DNA of 64,000 nucleotides from Silene latifolia (GCF_048544455.1 NC_133536.1:25050152-25114151), one strand, 5' to 3'; positions 33,215-47,906 are shown, counted from the stretch's first letter. Program-made: numbers and translations. Notes: generated from the letters alone by a model not told the origin.

Positions 33215-33220
33215 TATAAA
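33215..33220 (+). promoter_or_regulatory. TATA box of the UGT gene
   Basis: TATAAA lies 46 bp upstream of the ATG at 33261, giving a very short leader (about 15-20 bases if transcription starts at the usual distance). Confidence 0.55.
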
Positions 33221-33260
33221 TTCAAGCATTCTTCTCATTCATTCATAAATCATAACCAAA

Positions 33261-34694
33261 ATGGAAAGCAACGATGTACACAACAATCCAGAGGTAGTAG
33301 TAGTGATGGTTCCGTTTCCGGCACAAGGCCATCTCAACCAGCTTCTCCATTTTTCTCATATCATTACCTCCTACGGTATCCCTGTTCACTACGTCGGCTC
33401 TGGCCCACACAATCATCAAGCCAAGCTCCGACTTCACGGTTGGAGCTCGCAACAGTCGAACCAAATCCATTTTCACGACTTCCAACTCCTCGACTACAAA
33501 ACCATCCTTCCTCCGAAACCTGATCCCTCCATACACTGGCCTGTACACTTCCAACCACTGTTCCATGCTACCGTTCATCTACGACAACCTATTGCCAAAC
33601 TCCTGCACCAACTGTCTGTTAGTTTTAAAAGAGTTGTCGTCGTTCATGACAGTCTAATGACTACAGTCGTCGAAGATGTAAAATCCATTCCCAATGCTGA
33701 ATCCTATGTCTTCATTCCCACCTCCGCCTTCACCACTTTGCTAGGCTACTTGGGGAATTCACCTGCCAAACTATTTCAGCTCGATCCTGATCTCCCGAGA
33801 AATATCCCTTCTGAGGAAGGATGCGTACCCACAGAGATTGCTGAGTTTATAACTAACCAGTATCAGTCCTTGGGGACTGAGTCTGGCAGGCTCTACAATA
33901 CATCTCGAGTGATTGAAGGCCGGTTTCTTGAGCTTTTGGAGAAGATATCAAAGAATTCTGAGCTGAAGAACTATGCGATCGGGCCACTTAACCCTGGTGT
34001 AGGACAAGCTCAAACCAGAAGCAATGGAGAGACAGAGAGGCATCGATGTCTGAGGTGGCTAGACGAACAAGAGAAAGCTTCTGTTCTATATGTCGCGTTT
34101 GGATCCACCACCTCACTAAGTCGAGAACAGACAAATGAGTTGGCTCGAGGGCTAGAAAGCAGTGGCCATAAGTTCATATGGGTACTCAGAAAAGCGGATG
34201 AAATTGATGGTTTCACTCAAGACGAGGAGGAAGTGCCAGATGGGTTTGAAGAAAGAGTGATGGGGACAGGAATGGTGGTAAGAGAATGGGCGCCGCAGTT
34301 AGAAATTCTAGCTCATCCAGCGACAGGAGGGTTCATGAGTCACTGTGGGTGGAACTCGTGTATGGAGAGTATAAGCATGGGGGTGCCATTAGCAGCATGG
34401 CCTATGCATTCTGAACAACCCAAAAACAGTTATTTGGTTTCGCAGGTGCTAAGAATTGGGATCGTTGTGAGGGAGTGGGAAAAGCGCGATGAATTGGTGA
34501 CGTCCAGTACTATTGAGAATGCAGTAAAAATGTTGATGGCGTCAAAGGAAGGAAAAGAGATGAAAGACAGAGTTGCTGAACTTAGTTATGCTCTTGGAGG
34601 ATCATCTATGTCTGATGCTGCTGCTCTGAACCGCCTAGAAATAGATACTTTCATTTCTCATATCACTAGGACTGTCATCGGAAAATTAGGATAG
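33261..34694 (+). CDS. UDP-glycosyltransferase, zeatin O-glucosyltransferase-like (UGT family 1)
   Basis: Intronless, 477 residues, the normal plant UGT length. The N-terminal acceptor domain has PFPAQGHLNQLLHFS with the catalytic His at 24. The partner Asp is at about 130 (VVVVHDSLM). The C-terminal donor domain holds a complete 44-residue PSPG box (343-386) from WAPQLEILAHP through HCGWNSCMES to HSEQ; its last Gln favours UDP-glucose, and Trp-22 of the box is present. The N-terminal block with IPVHYVG and the HNHQAKLRLHGW context resembles zeatin O-glucosyltransferases (UGT93-like), which store cytokinins as O-glucosides. The acceptor is inferred and could be another hormone or a phenolic. 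Cytosolic, no signal peptide. A TATAAA box at 33215 and an AATAAA at about 34719 frame the gene. It looks intact. Confidence 0.93.
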   Translation: MESNDVHNNPEVVVVMVPFPAQGHLNQLLHFSHIITSYGIPVHYVGSGPHNHQAKLRLHGWSSQQSNQIHFHDFQLLDYKTILPPKPDPSIHWPVHFQPLFHATVHLRQPIAKLLHQLSVSFKRVVVVHDSLMTTVVEDVKSIPNAESYVFIPTSAFTTLLGYLGNSPAKLFQLDPDLPRNIPSEEGCVPTEIAEFITNQYQSLGTESGRLYNTSRVIEGRFLELLEKISKNSELKNYAIGPLNPGVGQAQTRSNGETERHRCLRWLDEQEKASVLYVAFGSTTSLSREQTNELARGLESSGHKFIWVLRKADEIDGFTQDEEEVPDGFEERVMGTGMVVREWAPQLEILAHPATGGFMSHCGWNSCMESISMGVPLAAWPMHSEQPKNSYLVSQVLRIGIVVREWEKRDELVTSSTIENAVKMLMASKEGKEMKDRVAELSYALGGSSMSDAAALNRLEIDTFISHITRTVIGKLG

Positions 34695-35437
34695 TGCTTC
34701 AGCTCAGGATTCAATTCTAAATAAAAGTTTGAATGAATCAGAATTTACATAAATTATGGAATCAGACGACTCTTTTATTGGTTAAATGCCTATCTATTAC
34801 TATCAGTTTATGAATATTTAACAGATAAAATAATTGTTATACAGTATACAACATTCTTATATAATAATAACCTTTAAATTTAAGAGTGAATACATTTGAG
34901 ATGTGGACTCATTGTACTAACAATAAATTAAACCACCAAAAATCAGCATGAATAAATCTTGCTTAAGACGGAGTATTCGTTGTATCTATAAAACGGATCC
35001 AAATATTATCACATGGTGACATTAAGGACAAAACTTTTAGCATTTTTAGGCAATTTATCATACTAATTGGTATCTATTGACCCGTCTTAGAAACAAGAAT
35101 TTGGGCGGAAAATTAAATGTAAGTTGACAGCTGAATGGTGAAATTACAAAAGTGTCACTTGACAGCTGAATCCACATTTATAACATCAGAAAACCAGAAA
35201 AGAATGCAACCAAACCCACCTTATTAAATTAATTGTCTGCCAATATATAAGGTCCCACTTACATAACCAAGGAACCATCCTAGAAACCTCACTGCAATTG
35301 CTTTCATTTTGGCTTTATTGTTAATTTAACTAAAGCTTCTTCATGCTATACTAACTTTCACTTTCGAATACTCAACTCTGTTCTTTCTATAAATTAATAC
35401 TGCTGCTGTATTCCGTTCCCGAAATGTGTTGTTGGGA
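34695..35437. other. Gene-free interval after the UGT
   Basis: Includes the UGT 3' UTR. The rest is AT-rich. A TATATAA at about 35244 followed by a C-rich leader could be the promoter of the small ORF at 35438. The word TTGACAGCTGAAT occurs twice (about 35125 and 35160). Confidence 0.4.
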
Positions 35438-35683
35438 ATGCAAGAGTCGGGTAGGATCACAAAGGCGATAACCGTGGAAGAGAATATATATATAATAGAC
35501 GACGTTGATATGTCGATGGGTAGGTTGTTTGGAGTAGTAGATGGGATGTGTAACTTGGTTTTCATTCGGTGGAGGCTACAAGAGATGAGGTTTGACAACA
35601 TTGTAACCCAAGCTCTGTCTTTTGTTTTTCATGTTATTATTTTGGGTACTTCTTTTGTAATGTTTGTACGAAGAAATTACTGA
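35438..35683 (+). CDS. Hypothetical small protein with C-terminal membrane segment
   Basis: 81 codons from the first in-frame ATG (MQESGRITKAITVEENIYII). The C-terminal part has one likely transmembrane helix (ALSFVFHVIILGTSFVMFV) followed by a basic end. I recognise no family. A TATATAA about 190 bp upstream and a plausible leader support transcription, but the length is within chance for an AT-rich region. It could be a tail-anchored small protein, an exon of a larger gene, or spurious. Confidence 0.35.
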   Translation: MQESGRITKAITVEENIYIIDDVDMSMGRLFGVVDGMCNLVFIRWRLQEMRFDNIVTQALSFVFHVIILGTSFVMFVRRNY

Positions 35684-36422
35684 ACAACCTGTATGATGAA
35701 GGGTGCATATACTTTCTGAATTTCGATATATTGTACATTGTATTATTTTTGCTTTTCATGAGGTTATTAGTCTTCACTAGTTAGTACATTTTTCCCCAAA
35801 TGCTCGCAAAATTCAAGTCCCAGCTCTTCACTCACTGCTAGCTAGCAAGCTTTGGCAAATTGGTCTGGGTCATTTTCGAAAAAGGAAATGAAACTAAATG
35901 CGATAAGCCTTTTTGTTGCAGAGGAAATTACAATGAAACTCTGATGCTTACGGTATTCAAAGTTTCTAACCAGTAATATGAATTAACATCTTCTACTTAC
36001 CAACTAAACACAAATTCTCATTTAAGTCGAACCACTCGTACTAGCTGAACATTGTATTTCTCTGCTTTCCACACATCGGCATGTTTAGCTCAATGCAGGA
36101 AGAGTCGGCCACAGTTGAAAATTAACAATAGACAATTACATGCTCAATTATCAGGAAAATTAGTCTAAACTACACTTTCATCCAACAAAAATGAAGAACA
36201 TCCAAAACTGCATATGATATTCAGCAATGCGGATACACTTCAGTAATATTTGAGTACATTTCGCACCTCATCAATTAAAAATTAATTCACGGACTAGATG
36301 ACAACCTCATGTCTTTAAATTATAAGCAACGAGGTTGTCATCAATCGCAATCACACTAGTTATACTCTAACCTTATTATTAACCATATAGCCAGTGTGAT
36401 TGCGAATAACTAACTACTCTAA
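35684..36422. other. Gene-free interval
   Basis: AT-rich, no supported gene. Near 36294-36410 the words ACAACCTC...GAGGTTGT and ACACTAGTTAT...CACTGGC form loose inverted repeats, perhaps MITE debris. The right end holds the 3' UTR of the minus-strand NHL gene. Confidence 0.4.
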
Positions 36423-37109
36423 CTAGACATTTAAACCATCAAAACCACACTGCTTATAAGTAAGAGCCTGACTCCTAGGACTAATAACAATAACACAATC
36501 AACCGAAACCTGAACACCGGGAGAATTAACCTGAAAAACCCTAACTTTGGCCGTACAATCACCTAAAACCCTAAATTCAACCTTATCATACAAACTAGCA
36601 TCCTTAACCAAATCCAACCCATCAGACTGCATAAAACTAACTTTATCAACCGACACGTTACTAGTAACAGTCGTAACACTATGCGCAGGTTGGTAAAACC
36701 CGTCAAGGGTGCCGCTACCGAGAGGGACGCCGCGGTACATGAGAGTGAAGCGGGAATGGCCGTATTTGATCCCGACTTTGTTGGGGTTTGCTGCGGTGAA
36801 GATGAGGCGGATGGAGAGAGAGACGGTGGTGGCGTCGGCGGCGGTGGAGGGGGAGGGAAGGATGGCGAGGTTTTGGACGGCGACTTGTTGGAGGTCGAAG
36901 TGAGGTTTTTTGGGTTTGAGAGCGAGGAGGATGATGAGGAAGACGGCGAGGAGGAGGAGGAAAAGGAGGGAGATGAGGAGGAAGAGGCAGCAGCAGCAGC
37001 CTTTGAGGAGTGACGGGGTGGAGGATGTAGGGGAGTAGTAGGAGGGGGTGGTGGGGTAGTGGTGGTGAGGGCGGTAACGTGGTGGTGGTGTGGTGGTTGT
37101 GGAAGTCAT
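36423..37109 (-). CDS. LEA_2 / NDR1-HIN1-like (NHL) membrane protein
   Basis: Single exon, 228 residues from the ATG at 37109. An in-frame ATG lies 35 codons upstream, but its extension resembles no NHL protein, so the inner start is chosen. Order: a Thr/Pro/Tyr-rich cytosolic N-terminus (1-35), a Cys cluster (GCCCC) leading into one strong transmembrane helix (LLFLLLLAVFLIILLAL, about 49-66), then an LEA_2 (WHy-like) beta-sandwich domain with IRLIFTAANPNKVGIKYGHS and YRGVPLGSGTLDGFYQPAHS. NHL proteins sit in the plasma membrane and act in pathogen response and membrane contacts; some are phloem or plasmodesma proteins. The Cys cluster before the helix may be S-acylated, which is inference. 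The exact orthologue is not known. Confidence 0.9.
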   Translation of the reverse strand: MTSTTTTPPPRYRPHHHYPTTPSYYSPTSSTPSLLKGCCCCLFLLISLLFLLLLAVFLIILLALKPKKPHFDLQQVAVQNLAILPSPSTAADATTVSLSIRLIFTAANPNKVGIKYGHSRFTLMYRGVPLGSGTLDGFYQPAHSVTTVTSNVSVDKVSFMQSDGLDLVKDASLYDKVEFRVLGDCTAKVRVFQVNSPGVQVSVDCVIVISPRSQALTYKQCGFDGLNV

Positions 37110-37249
37110 TTTAGTGAGGAGGGAGTATAGATAGGTAGACAGGTAGTGGATAAAAAGAGTGACTCCACTGACCACACCAGACTCTACCCACGGTACTCGG
37201 TAGTCAGTACTCACTAGTCACTAGTGACTTAGCAGTTAGCACTTCTTGA

Positions 37250-37789
37250 GATTTGTAGTTTTCATCCGTTAAAGTAAACCTGGTAAACGGGTCAATTGGG
37301 TTGAGTTCGGATCGGGTCAGTTTGGTTTTTTTATTGATTTTGGGTTGGGCCGGGTCATCTCGAGTTTCGGGTTTGTTGGTCGGGTCTATTCGGGCTAAGC
37401 AGGTCGGGTTGTTTCGGGCCGGCTCATTTTCCGGCCAATGAATAAGAGACAAAACCGTCATTTCATGTCTTTTCGGTTCAATTAGAGTTATGTTTTGTTG
37501 GATCATTTTCAGGTTGAGTGGTTTCGGATCAAGAAAGGTCAGGTCATGTTCGGGCCGGGTCGAGTTGGGTCAATTTGGGTTTCGGGTCAATTTCGGGTCT
37601 CGGGTCGTGTCAATCGAGTTGGGTTACTTTTGTCAGGTCTAGTCAAAGGGTCATTCGGATCGGATTAGTTCAGGTCATGTGAGTTTCAGTAGATCTGATA
37701 AACGGGCCAATTAGGTTGGGTTCGGGTTGGTCAGTTCGGATCGGGTCAATTTCCGGTTAATTATTATTAAGTTATTTATTAAATAACCA
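37250..37789. repeat. CGGGTC-rich degenerate repeat, split by a Helitron
   Basis: Dozens of GGGTC, TTCGGG and CGGGTCAATTT words form a diverged short-period repeat. The same word type resumes just right of the Helitron (about 42436-42530: GGGTCAATGCGGGTTCGGGT). One repeat element was probably split by the Helitron insertion. No coding content. Confidence 0.6.
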
Positions 37790-39599
37790 ACTAGTTTTAG
37801 AGCCCGTGAAAATCACGGGATCGTTAATAATTGACTGTGTTTAAGTGTGTAATTTGTGAATAACTCATATGGAGTAGTCCCTCTCTCTCTCTCTCTCTCA
37901 ATCATTTGTTTAAATTTAACTAAAAAACCACTTACAAATCATTTTTTAAAAAGGTAAATAAATGAACACGACTGAGGGAGCGGTATTTTAAAACAAAAGT
38001 TTAATACACTCCAAGTTTTTGATTCGGGATGATAGGCAAACCAAAATGTGAATAGCTTGGTCTCGTAAAAGTATTTCTTATTCGGTATGCAAAATAATTA
38101 CGTGAATTTCAAAGCACATCCATGGTAGGATCGTACTACCATATACATACCTCCTACAATAGCATCATTAATTAAATTATCAATTTAATTAATTGTATTG
38201 CCACCTCCAATTAAGACTATTAAATATAAATACATGAACAAAAAGAAAAGAAAAAAGGAGACACAAAATTCCAATAAAATACTCTAAATTACAGAGAGAT
38301 AAAAAAAAACTAACTTTTGTAAGGACGGATAATGTTGGTTTGGACAACATGGTATCAAATAAGACATTATGAATTGGTATTTGGATGAGATTTTATAGAA
38401 AGAAAATCAATTACTCTCAATTTTCTCGTTTGAGTTGCTAACGATTTTTCAATTGCTTTTTTAATTAATGGTTCTTCAATTGCCTCTTTAATTAATGATT
38501 CTTCAATTGTCTCTTTCTTATTTGACTATTTCTTTGATTGGCTTAAAGATTATAGAATATCAATAATTTTCTTCACCAACAAACACTGCAACTTGCCTCT
38601 TTATTGTTTGAATGAAGATATTGTTTTTTTGTCGTTTTGGTGCATTTTAAAGTATTTGGCACTATGTTTATCTTGCAAAAAAAAAAACGGTCGTGTACTT
38701 TTATGTGAGCAACTTTAACAATTATTCCGAATAATTCCTAGGAAAGATTACATATATTTAAAATATCACAATTTGTGTTCTAATAATATACTCCGTAGTA
38801 TATATAAGATTAGATTTGGGACAAAAAGTAAGAGAGTAAAGTAAAGATCAAAACTTTATAGGTGAACTCTAATAATAACTATTAGTAGTATAAGATGAGC
38901 AAACCTAATTACACATTTCTCGGAATCACGCAATAAATAGAGATTTATGCATATACGATTCCAAACATAGCTTCTTCATATTCGATCATTCATCAAAAAT
39001 TATAATCAAAACAATACTTTTATACTTCATACGAAATATTTGCCTTTCATAATTCATGAGAAAATAAAATATAAAGAAATTAAATCATTCAAAAAAAATT
39101 ATTCAAAAAATATTGTGAGTTACAGAATAGTATATTTGATGGAAAACAAAAAAAAATGATTTAAAGGCTTGAAAGCACTGGACTTAGAACAATGAATTGG
39201 AGAATAAGATTCGGTTTCTACCAAATTACTAATCATGCATAATATTTATTATGCATATTATAACACTATGATAAGATCAAATTGAAATATGTGCATTGTA
39301 CTTTAACAGTTTGGCCAAGCAATTTGATTTCTAACTTGTTTGACAAAATAAGAATATAACATAAGTGTTACAAAGGAGACTAAAGTGTAGGAAATAGTGA
39401 AGGACAATAATATGACAACATGTCAACAACTTATTAAAGATTTTTGCTACCATTCGATATTTCAAATACAACATTGTAGAAAAAAGAAAAATCGACAAAA
39501 ATAAAAGAGTCATCCAAACAAATAAAAAATTTGTAAAGAAGATTCATAGCCATTATTTCCAATCTCGTGTATTGTTATTGATATGTGAGTATGTCATCC

Positions 39600-42240
<2,641 letters not shown>

Positions 42241-42414
42241 TTCACTATAATCATCGGTTTTTGCTCAACTTCAAGCAATTTTAACCGCACGTGGCATTCC
42301 TTAATCAAACGTGTCATTTCATAATCCTACGTGGCTTTTCATAATCCTACGTGGCTTTGTCTACGTGGCGTTTATAAGTCATTTTAGCCTAGGCTTTTAA
42401 TAGTATTTTATAGA

Positions 42415-43143
42415 TGTACAACAATAAACATTTAGGATGGGTCAATGCGGGTTCGGGTCAAACTCAGATCTTGAGTTTGAGTTATACAACCCCAGTTAAT
42501 TTTGCCGGGTCTAAGTTTGAGTTTGGCCCTGTTTAACAAAGAATATAACCATATTTATGATAATAGATAGCACTAACAAAATATAATTGGTAAATTTTGA
42601 TAGTAGGTTTGATTATCATATTAAAAATAACAGATTTAAGGAATACGTATTTTGTAGTTAGTAGATTATAATGACGAATATATGTATATAAATAAGGTTT
42701 GATTATTGATTCTTTGTTGAAATGTAGTATAGAATAATAAGTGTGATTTTAAATCGGTAATTTCAAGTCATTTTGCATAATTCGAGTTATTTACAATCCA
42801 CTCAATTAATTTAAGTTGTCTAATTTACGATTGAAACCGTTATAGCACCCACACTCACTTTGCTTCTGTTGTGCTTTGGGATGAAAGTTAAAGTGATAAG
42901 AACCCTAAAAAGATTTTGTTTAAAGTTTAAATGAAACTCGCAATCACTCATAAAAAAAATGTATAAACCTGCCATCATATTTTCATATTCCTATAAAGTT
43001 ATACACTATCACACCCTACAACTTTCTTAAACATTCTAAACCTTATTCTATAACACTTATATACATGAACATTCCAATACATATAAGAAATGTCGAGAAT
43101 ATTACCGCATTATAACATATCCACAAATAAACAACTTTAGAAT
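42415..43143. other. Gene-free interval between Helitron and solo LTR
   Basis: Begins with the second half of the GGGTC-rich repeat (to about 42530), then AT-rich sequence without a gene. Confidence 0.5.
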
Positions 43144-44830
43144 TATAACATCCCCTTCTTACCCGGTCAAAGTAATCGGGAGATGTTACCGTCTTGGTTT
43201 CCCGAGGCAGTGAAATCGGAATTACAATTAAGAAACATTCATGTGGTGAACATATTTAATGAATTACAAATGAATAAATGAAGAATACAAGTGAGTTATA
43301 CATAACTACTACCACATCTATGCCAACTATCGTACGACTAAACAACTCGACTCCAACTCCGTGTCTCGGCCCATGACCCCGCGCGCTACCATATGCAAAC
43401 CTGTAATCAACTGCTCCCCATATGATCGAAAATATCATATGGATCAACAGGTCACCCGAAAATAGGTGACAATTTACACATGAGCCACACACGCCAGTTT
43501 CAATAATATAAATAATATAAATACTTAAGCCTGACACAATGTAAGAATATGCAGTATGACATAAAATGCATGAGACACAATATGGTATGAAAATATGCAA
43601 CATGCCAACCGAAAGTACGAAACACGACTGCGCAACTATCACACTGGTACCGGGACACACCCAAACGTACCAACAACCCGGTGACGGCACCGCAGCAACG
43701 CCCATCAAACAACCGAACCGCAGTTCATAAAAGGGTACTTGGGACACACCCGTGGTACCGGACCCGGATGCTAACCAGATCCCTGCCAGACGCCGTCCCT
43801 CAACCACATGCATCCCTCCATAACTCAAGTCATTAATGTGCACATCCCTCTTGGAGTATGAAGCTCCAAGAGGCGACCTAAGCATAAGACGGTCTCCCAA
43901 CCGCCTTACGCCTCCTCAACAACAACCACCTCCTCAAACATATAAAACAATCACAATAATGTAATATGCAATCCAATATATCAAAATACGACTCATTATG
44001 AGATGCACTTCCCAAACATGTCATGGACATCAATTCCTCAAGTATTCCGACTTCTTGAATCACCCTTATCCGATCCGTCCTCATATGTGTTTCCGACAAC
44101 AATGACTCACAACAATTCCAATACCATAATATGATGCAAACCGACTTATACCATGAAAACTCGAACAATGCACACACAACAAGTATTCGCATTATCAAAA
44201 CTGAGTAGGATAAACCTACCTTTTAGCATACTCCATAAGCAAATCCGAGACAAGCGAGGCCCATCTACCAAAATCGTCTCATCCTGCATAAATTACATAA
44301 TAAATATCACAATATGTCCTACCCCTTATTAATACCAACTCATTACCCATATTACTCATGTTAATTACTAATTAATCACCCATAACAAAACCCCTATAAG
44401 TTAGGGTTCATAAGAAAAGGAGCAAGGGTAGGTCTTTACTTACAAGGTGAAAGGAAGAAGGATAAGGTGCATAATCTTCTGATCCAAGCTTGAATCCCAT
44501 GGAGAGGTGTTTAGGAAGGTTTTAGAGATAAGGGAGAGGATTTGGAGTGATAAGGAATAAGGATGAAATAAGGGTTAGGTGAAATAAGATCTCGTCATAT
44601 GATTTATCGCCTACGGTTGAGCCGAATTCGGTCGAGTGGAGGGTTCACTCGGCCGTCCTCGGTCGAGTGAAACCTACTCGATCCACTGCACATTCACTAG
44701 GTCTAGTCTATATCCTACTTGGTCTAGTGTACAGTCATCCTTTACTCTCGAGTAATCTCTCATCGGGTCTGAGGATCCTCTCACGCATCTCGATGGTCAT
44801 TTGCGGGTCCCAAAATGTCTGGGTATTACA
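43144..44830 (-). mobile_element. Solo LTR, 1.7 kb, TGTAATACCC type
   Basis: Flanked by the exact duplication AGAAT (43139-43143 and 44831-44835). On the minus strand it begins TGTAATACCC; the other terminus is imperfect. No gag or pol inside. A cluster of GGTCGAGTG/CACTCGACC words (about 44615-44700) lies in the U3-like part. Orientation minus is favoured by the complete TG start and C/T-rich stretch downstream. Probably a Ty3/Gypsy chromovirus LTR. Confidence 0.75.
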
Positions 44831-44857
44831 AGAATACTCACCCGGTTTTGGAATACA

Positions 44858-46274
44858 CTAGGTAGTATCCCGCGCTTCGCGCGGCCTGTTTTAAAATTTA
44901 ATTATTATAATTGAAGAAAAATAACATAATTTATATATGACCTTTAATATTTTTACTTATAAATAAAAATAAATTAAATTTTCTCAAATTAAATTTTTAT
45001 AGGTTTATTTTCAATATTTTAAAATAAAATACATACAATTTAAATTAAAATTAATAAGTGATAATTAATTATGTTGATCAAAGTTTTATAAATTATTTTG
45101 TAACTGATCAAATATCATATTAATTAAAATAAAATTTATTCAAATAATGCAACAATCAACATTAAGTTTTCAAATTATATCATTTCACAATACGCTAGGT
45201 TCCAAATTAATTAATATTTGTTCAAAATGATTTGAATATAATTTTATGTAATTTTTAATTCTTTTATTCTATAACGTGTGATATTTATGTATTAACATAT
45301 AGAGTTCAAACTCAATTATTCAAATGTTTTGATTGTGTTTTACATTTGTTATGTGTCAAACATATCTATAAAAATTACACCTTTTGTATTTTTAAACAAT
45401 TATATATAAATGATGTTTAAGAGTTAACTATAAATAAAATAGGTTAAACTTGCTCAAATAATATTTTTTGAGAATTAACTTCTAAGTATTTTAAATATAA
45501 CATATAAAATATTTAACTAAAAGTAATATTTAGCTAGACATAATCAATATTTATATTTGACGTATACGTATTTTAATTAAAGATATTAAAGAAAAATGTA
45601 ACGTTTTTTTTTTCTACTTTTTGATGTCTTTTATAATACTATATTATTTAATAATCATTACTTTTGTTTTGATTATTCAAATGCATTCGCGATCAGTGAT
45701 ATCACTGTGTACATACATACTCATACACATACTCGCTATCACACTATTTAAACCTATCAAAATCACATATCTATTCAATTTCTCACAATATAATTTTTTT
45801 CATTCCCACATAAAAATTTATCTCTAAGTAGTTTTCTTTAAGTTATGTTTTTAAGAAATACAATGACTCTTCCAAATATATTTTTCTTATGATTTAATGG
45901 TCTAAGTTTTATACCTTTCTAAAAATGTCTTTTTACGTAAACATAAAATATTATGAGACACTCACTTTAATCATCTCTACAAATCAAAAGTTTTCAATAA
46001 ATATAATGAAAATTATACTCAATTTGAAGCATTTTTCGCAATAAAAGTAATTATTTACATTTTAGAATTTTTATCAAAATATATTTTTAAAAAATTTAGA
46101 ATCAAATCACCGTAATTATTTAATATAATTATATAATAACATTTATTAAGTTATAATTAATATTTTGCTGAGATTTATACAACATTTGTTATGTTTATAT
46201 TTAATGTTCAGCTGTAATTAATACTTGTATTTAAAACTGGGTTGATACGTGGCGCATCCACAACGCTTCAACCC

Positions 46275-46352
<78 letters not shown>
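44858..46352 (-). mobile_element. Helitron 3' end and body, 5' end uncertain
   Basis: On the minus strand the right terminus is a GC-rich hairpin (arms CCGCGC and GCGCGG, loop GAA), seven bases, then CTAG, followed by T, a classic Helitron 3' end (plus coordinates 44858-44884). The body is AT-rich and non-coding. The 5' end would fall in or after the (TA)n tract: either TCTTATTACTATAT read from 46361, or TCTTATATATAT read from 57634 if the MULE was inserted within it. I prefer the second because the first overlaps the MULE terminal repeat. Confidence 0.6.
46279..46352. repeat. (TA)n tract at the left edge of the MULE
   Basis: About 37 TA units. A second (TA)n tract (57582-57631) borders the right end of the MULE. 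This fits insertion into a TA microsatellite, where the usual 9-bp target duplication cannot be told apart from the tract. Confidence 0.85.
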
Positions 46353-46355
<3 letters not shown>

Positions 46356-46785
46356 ATAAGATCATCTAAGTCCATGTCTTACACTTGAGTTCATGAGTTC
46401 TATTGTCATCCCTTAGATCATGTTATTGAATGGCTTAGATTAAAAGTAAAAAGCAACTAATAATATTATTCTAATGGCTAAAATAATTACCTCTCTCCTC
46501 CTACCACTCAAAGGTATAAGCATGCATGCAGCTTGTCAATCAAAACATCACTCACACACGTCCTAAAAACTTCCCCCCACTTACCATCTCTCTATTATTC
46601 AAAATTAATTTTCCCCCAAAATATTTCCCCCAAATTAAACCACATTCATTTCAACTGCTTAAGACGAAACTGCTATAAAAATCCCCCAATTTTATCGCTT
46701 TTTTGTTACCTTATTATCGTTTTTTTCTCCATTTTCTTTGCTCACTTGCAAACTGCCATTGTCGTCCTTTCAATCACTTTAGAAG

Positions 46786-47906
46786 GTAATTTTTTTTGGG
46801 GTTTTTAGAGTTTTATGATTTTTTTCTGGGTTTTTAGAGTTTTATTATTTGTTCTCTTCATTTATTTAGACGTTTTTTTTAATTTATTGGACATTGTTAT
46901 ATTATTGGACTGTATTTGATCACTGTACTTTGTCACCATTGTTGATGTACTGTTCTATTTGATAACTGTATTTGGTTTCTTCATTTTGATTAGCCAGTTA
47001 TTTTTAGCACATTTAGGACATGTAGGACAGTTATTTTTTATCACTGTATTTTGTCAACTAACGTTTTTAGCATATATGTTCATATTCATTAAGATTAGTC
47101 AGATTTTTTTGAAAAATCCTACTTTTGTTGCTTACAATTACTCTTTCTTTGTTAAAATTACAGTTTTTCCATTTTTTTTTGGAGAAATCCCACTTTTGAT
47201 TACCCTTTTGTTAGAATTACACTTTTGTTGCTAAAATAACACTTTATGCTGCTACAATTACACTTTTCTTTGCTAAAATTACACTGTAGCCTGTTAAAAT
47301 AACACTTTATCTTGTTAGAATTACACTTTTGTCAGCTAAAATCACACTCTTTTCTGTTAAAATGTCATCATTTGCTTTGTTAAAATAACACTGTATTTTG
47401 TTAGAATTACACTTTTGTAAGCTAAAATAACACTTTATTCTGCTACAAATCCCACTTTTGATTACCCTTTTGTTAGAATCACACTTTTGTTGCTAAAATA
47501 ACACTTTATGCTGCTACAATTAGACTTTTTTTTGCTAAAATTACACTCATTTGCTGTAAAAATAACACTTTATCTTGTTAGAATTACACTTTTGTCATCT
47601 AAAATCACACTTTTTTCTCGTTAAAATGTCATCATTTGCTGTTAAAATAACACTTTATTTTGTTAGAATTACACTTTCCTCTGCTACAATTACACTTTTG
47701 TTTGTTAAAATAACACTTTGTCTTTGCTACAATCACACTTTTTTTTTTCGAGAGTTTTCTCATTTGCTGTTAAAATAACACTTTATTTTATTAGAATTAC
47801 ACTTGTGGTCGCTATAATTACACTTTATCTTTGCTACAATTTTAACTTTTCTTTTTGTCTTATTTTTTTTTTGTATGCAACAATTAATTTTGAGTAATGT
47901 TAACAG
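46786..47906 (+). other. 5' UTR intron of the ULP-like gene, filled with TTACACTTTT repeat
   Basis: A donor AAG/GTAATT at 46786 and an acceptor TTAACAG ending at 47906, directly before the ATG, make a plausible leader intron. From about 47100 to 47860 it is almost wholly a degenerate repeat of 15-25-bp units such as TTAGAATTACACTTTTGT and TTAAAATAACACTTTAT, all in the transcript's sense orientation. Confidence 0.6.

Noticed and set aside
36681-37013. Plus-strand Glu/Asp/Gly-rich ORF of 110 codons
   Set aside because: It is the antisense shadow of the NHL gene's hydrophobic and Thr/Pro-rich coding region.
43256-43900. Minus-strand ORF of 214 codons
   Set aside because: It lies wholly inside a solo LTR, has no known domain, and LTRs of this type do not encode proteins.
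46353-46361. Helitron 5' end at 46361 (TCTTATTACTATAT on the minus strand)
   Set aside because: These bases also form the left terminal repeat of the MULE, which is matched at its right end; the Helitron end after 57631 fits better, though neither is proven.
47100-47860. Short repeated TTACACTTTT units as a CRISPR or satellite array
   Set aside because: Units vary in length and sequence, and lie in a spliced leader region of a MULE gene; better read as degenerate intron repeat.
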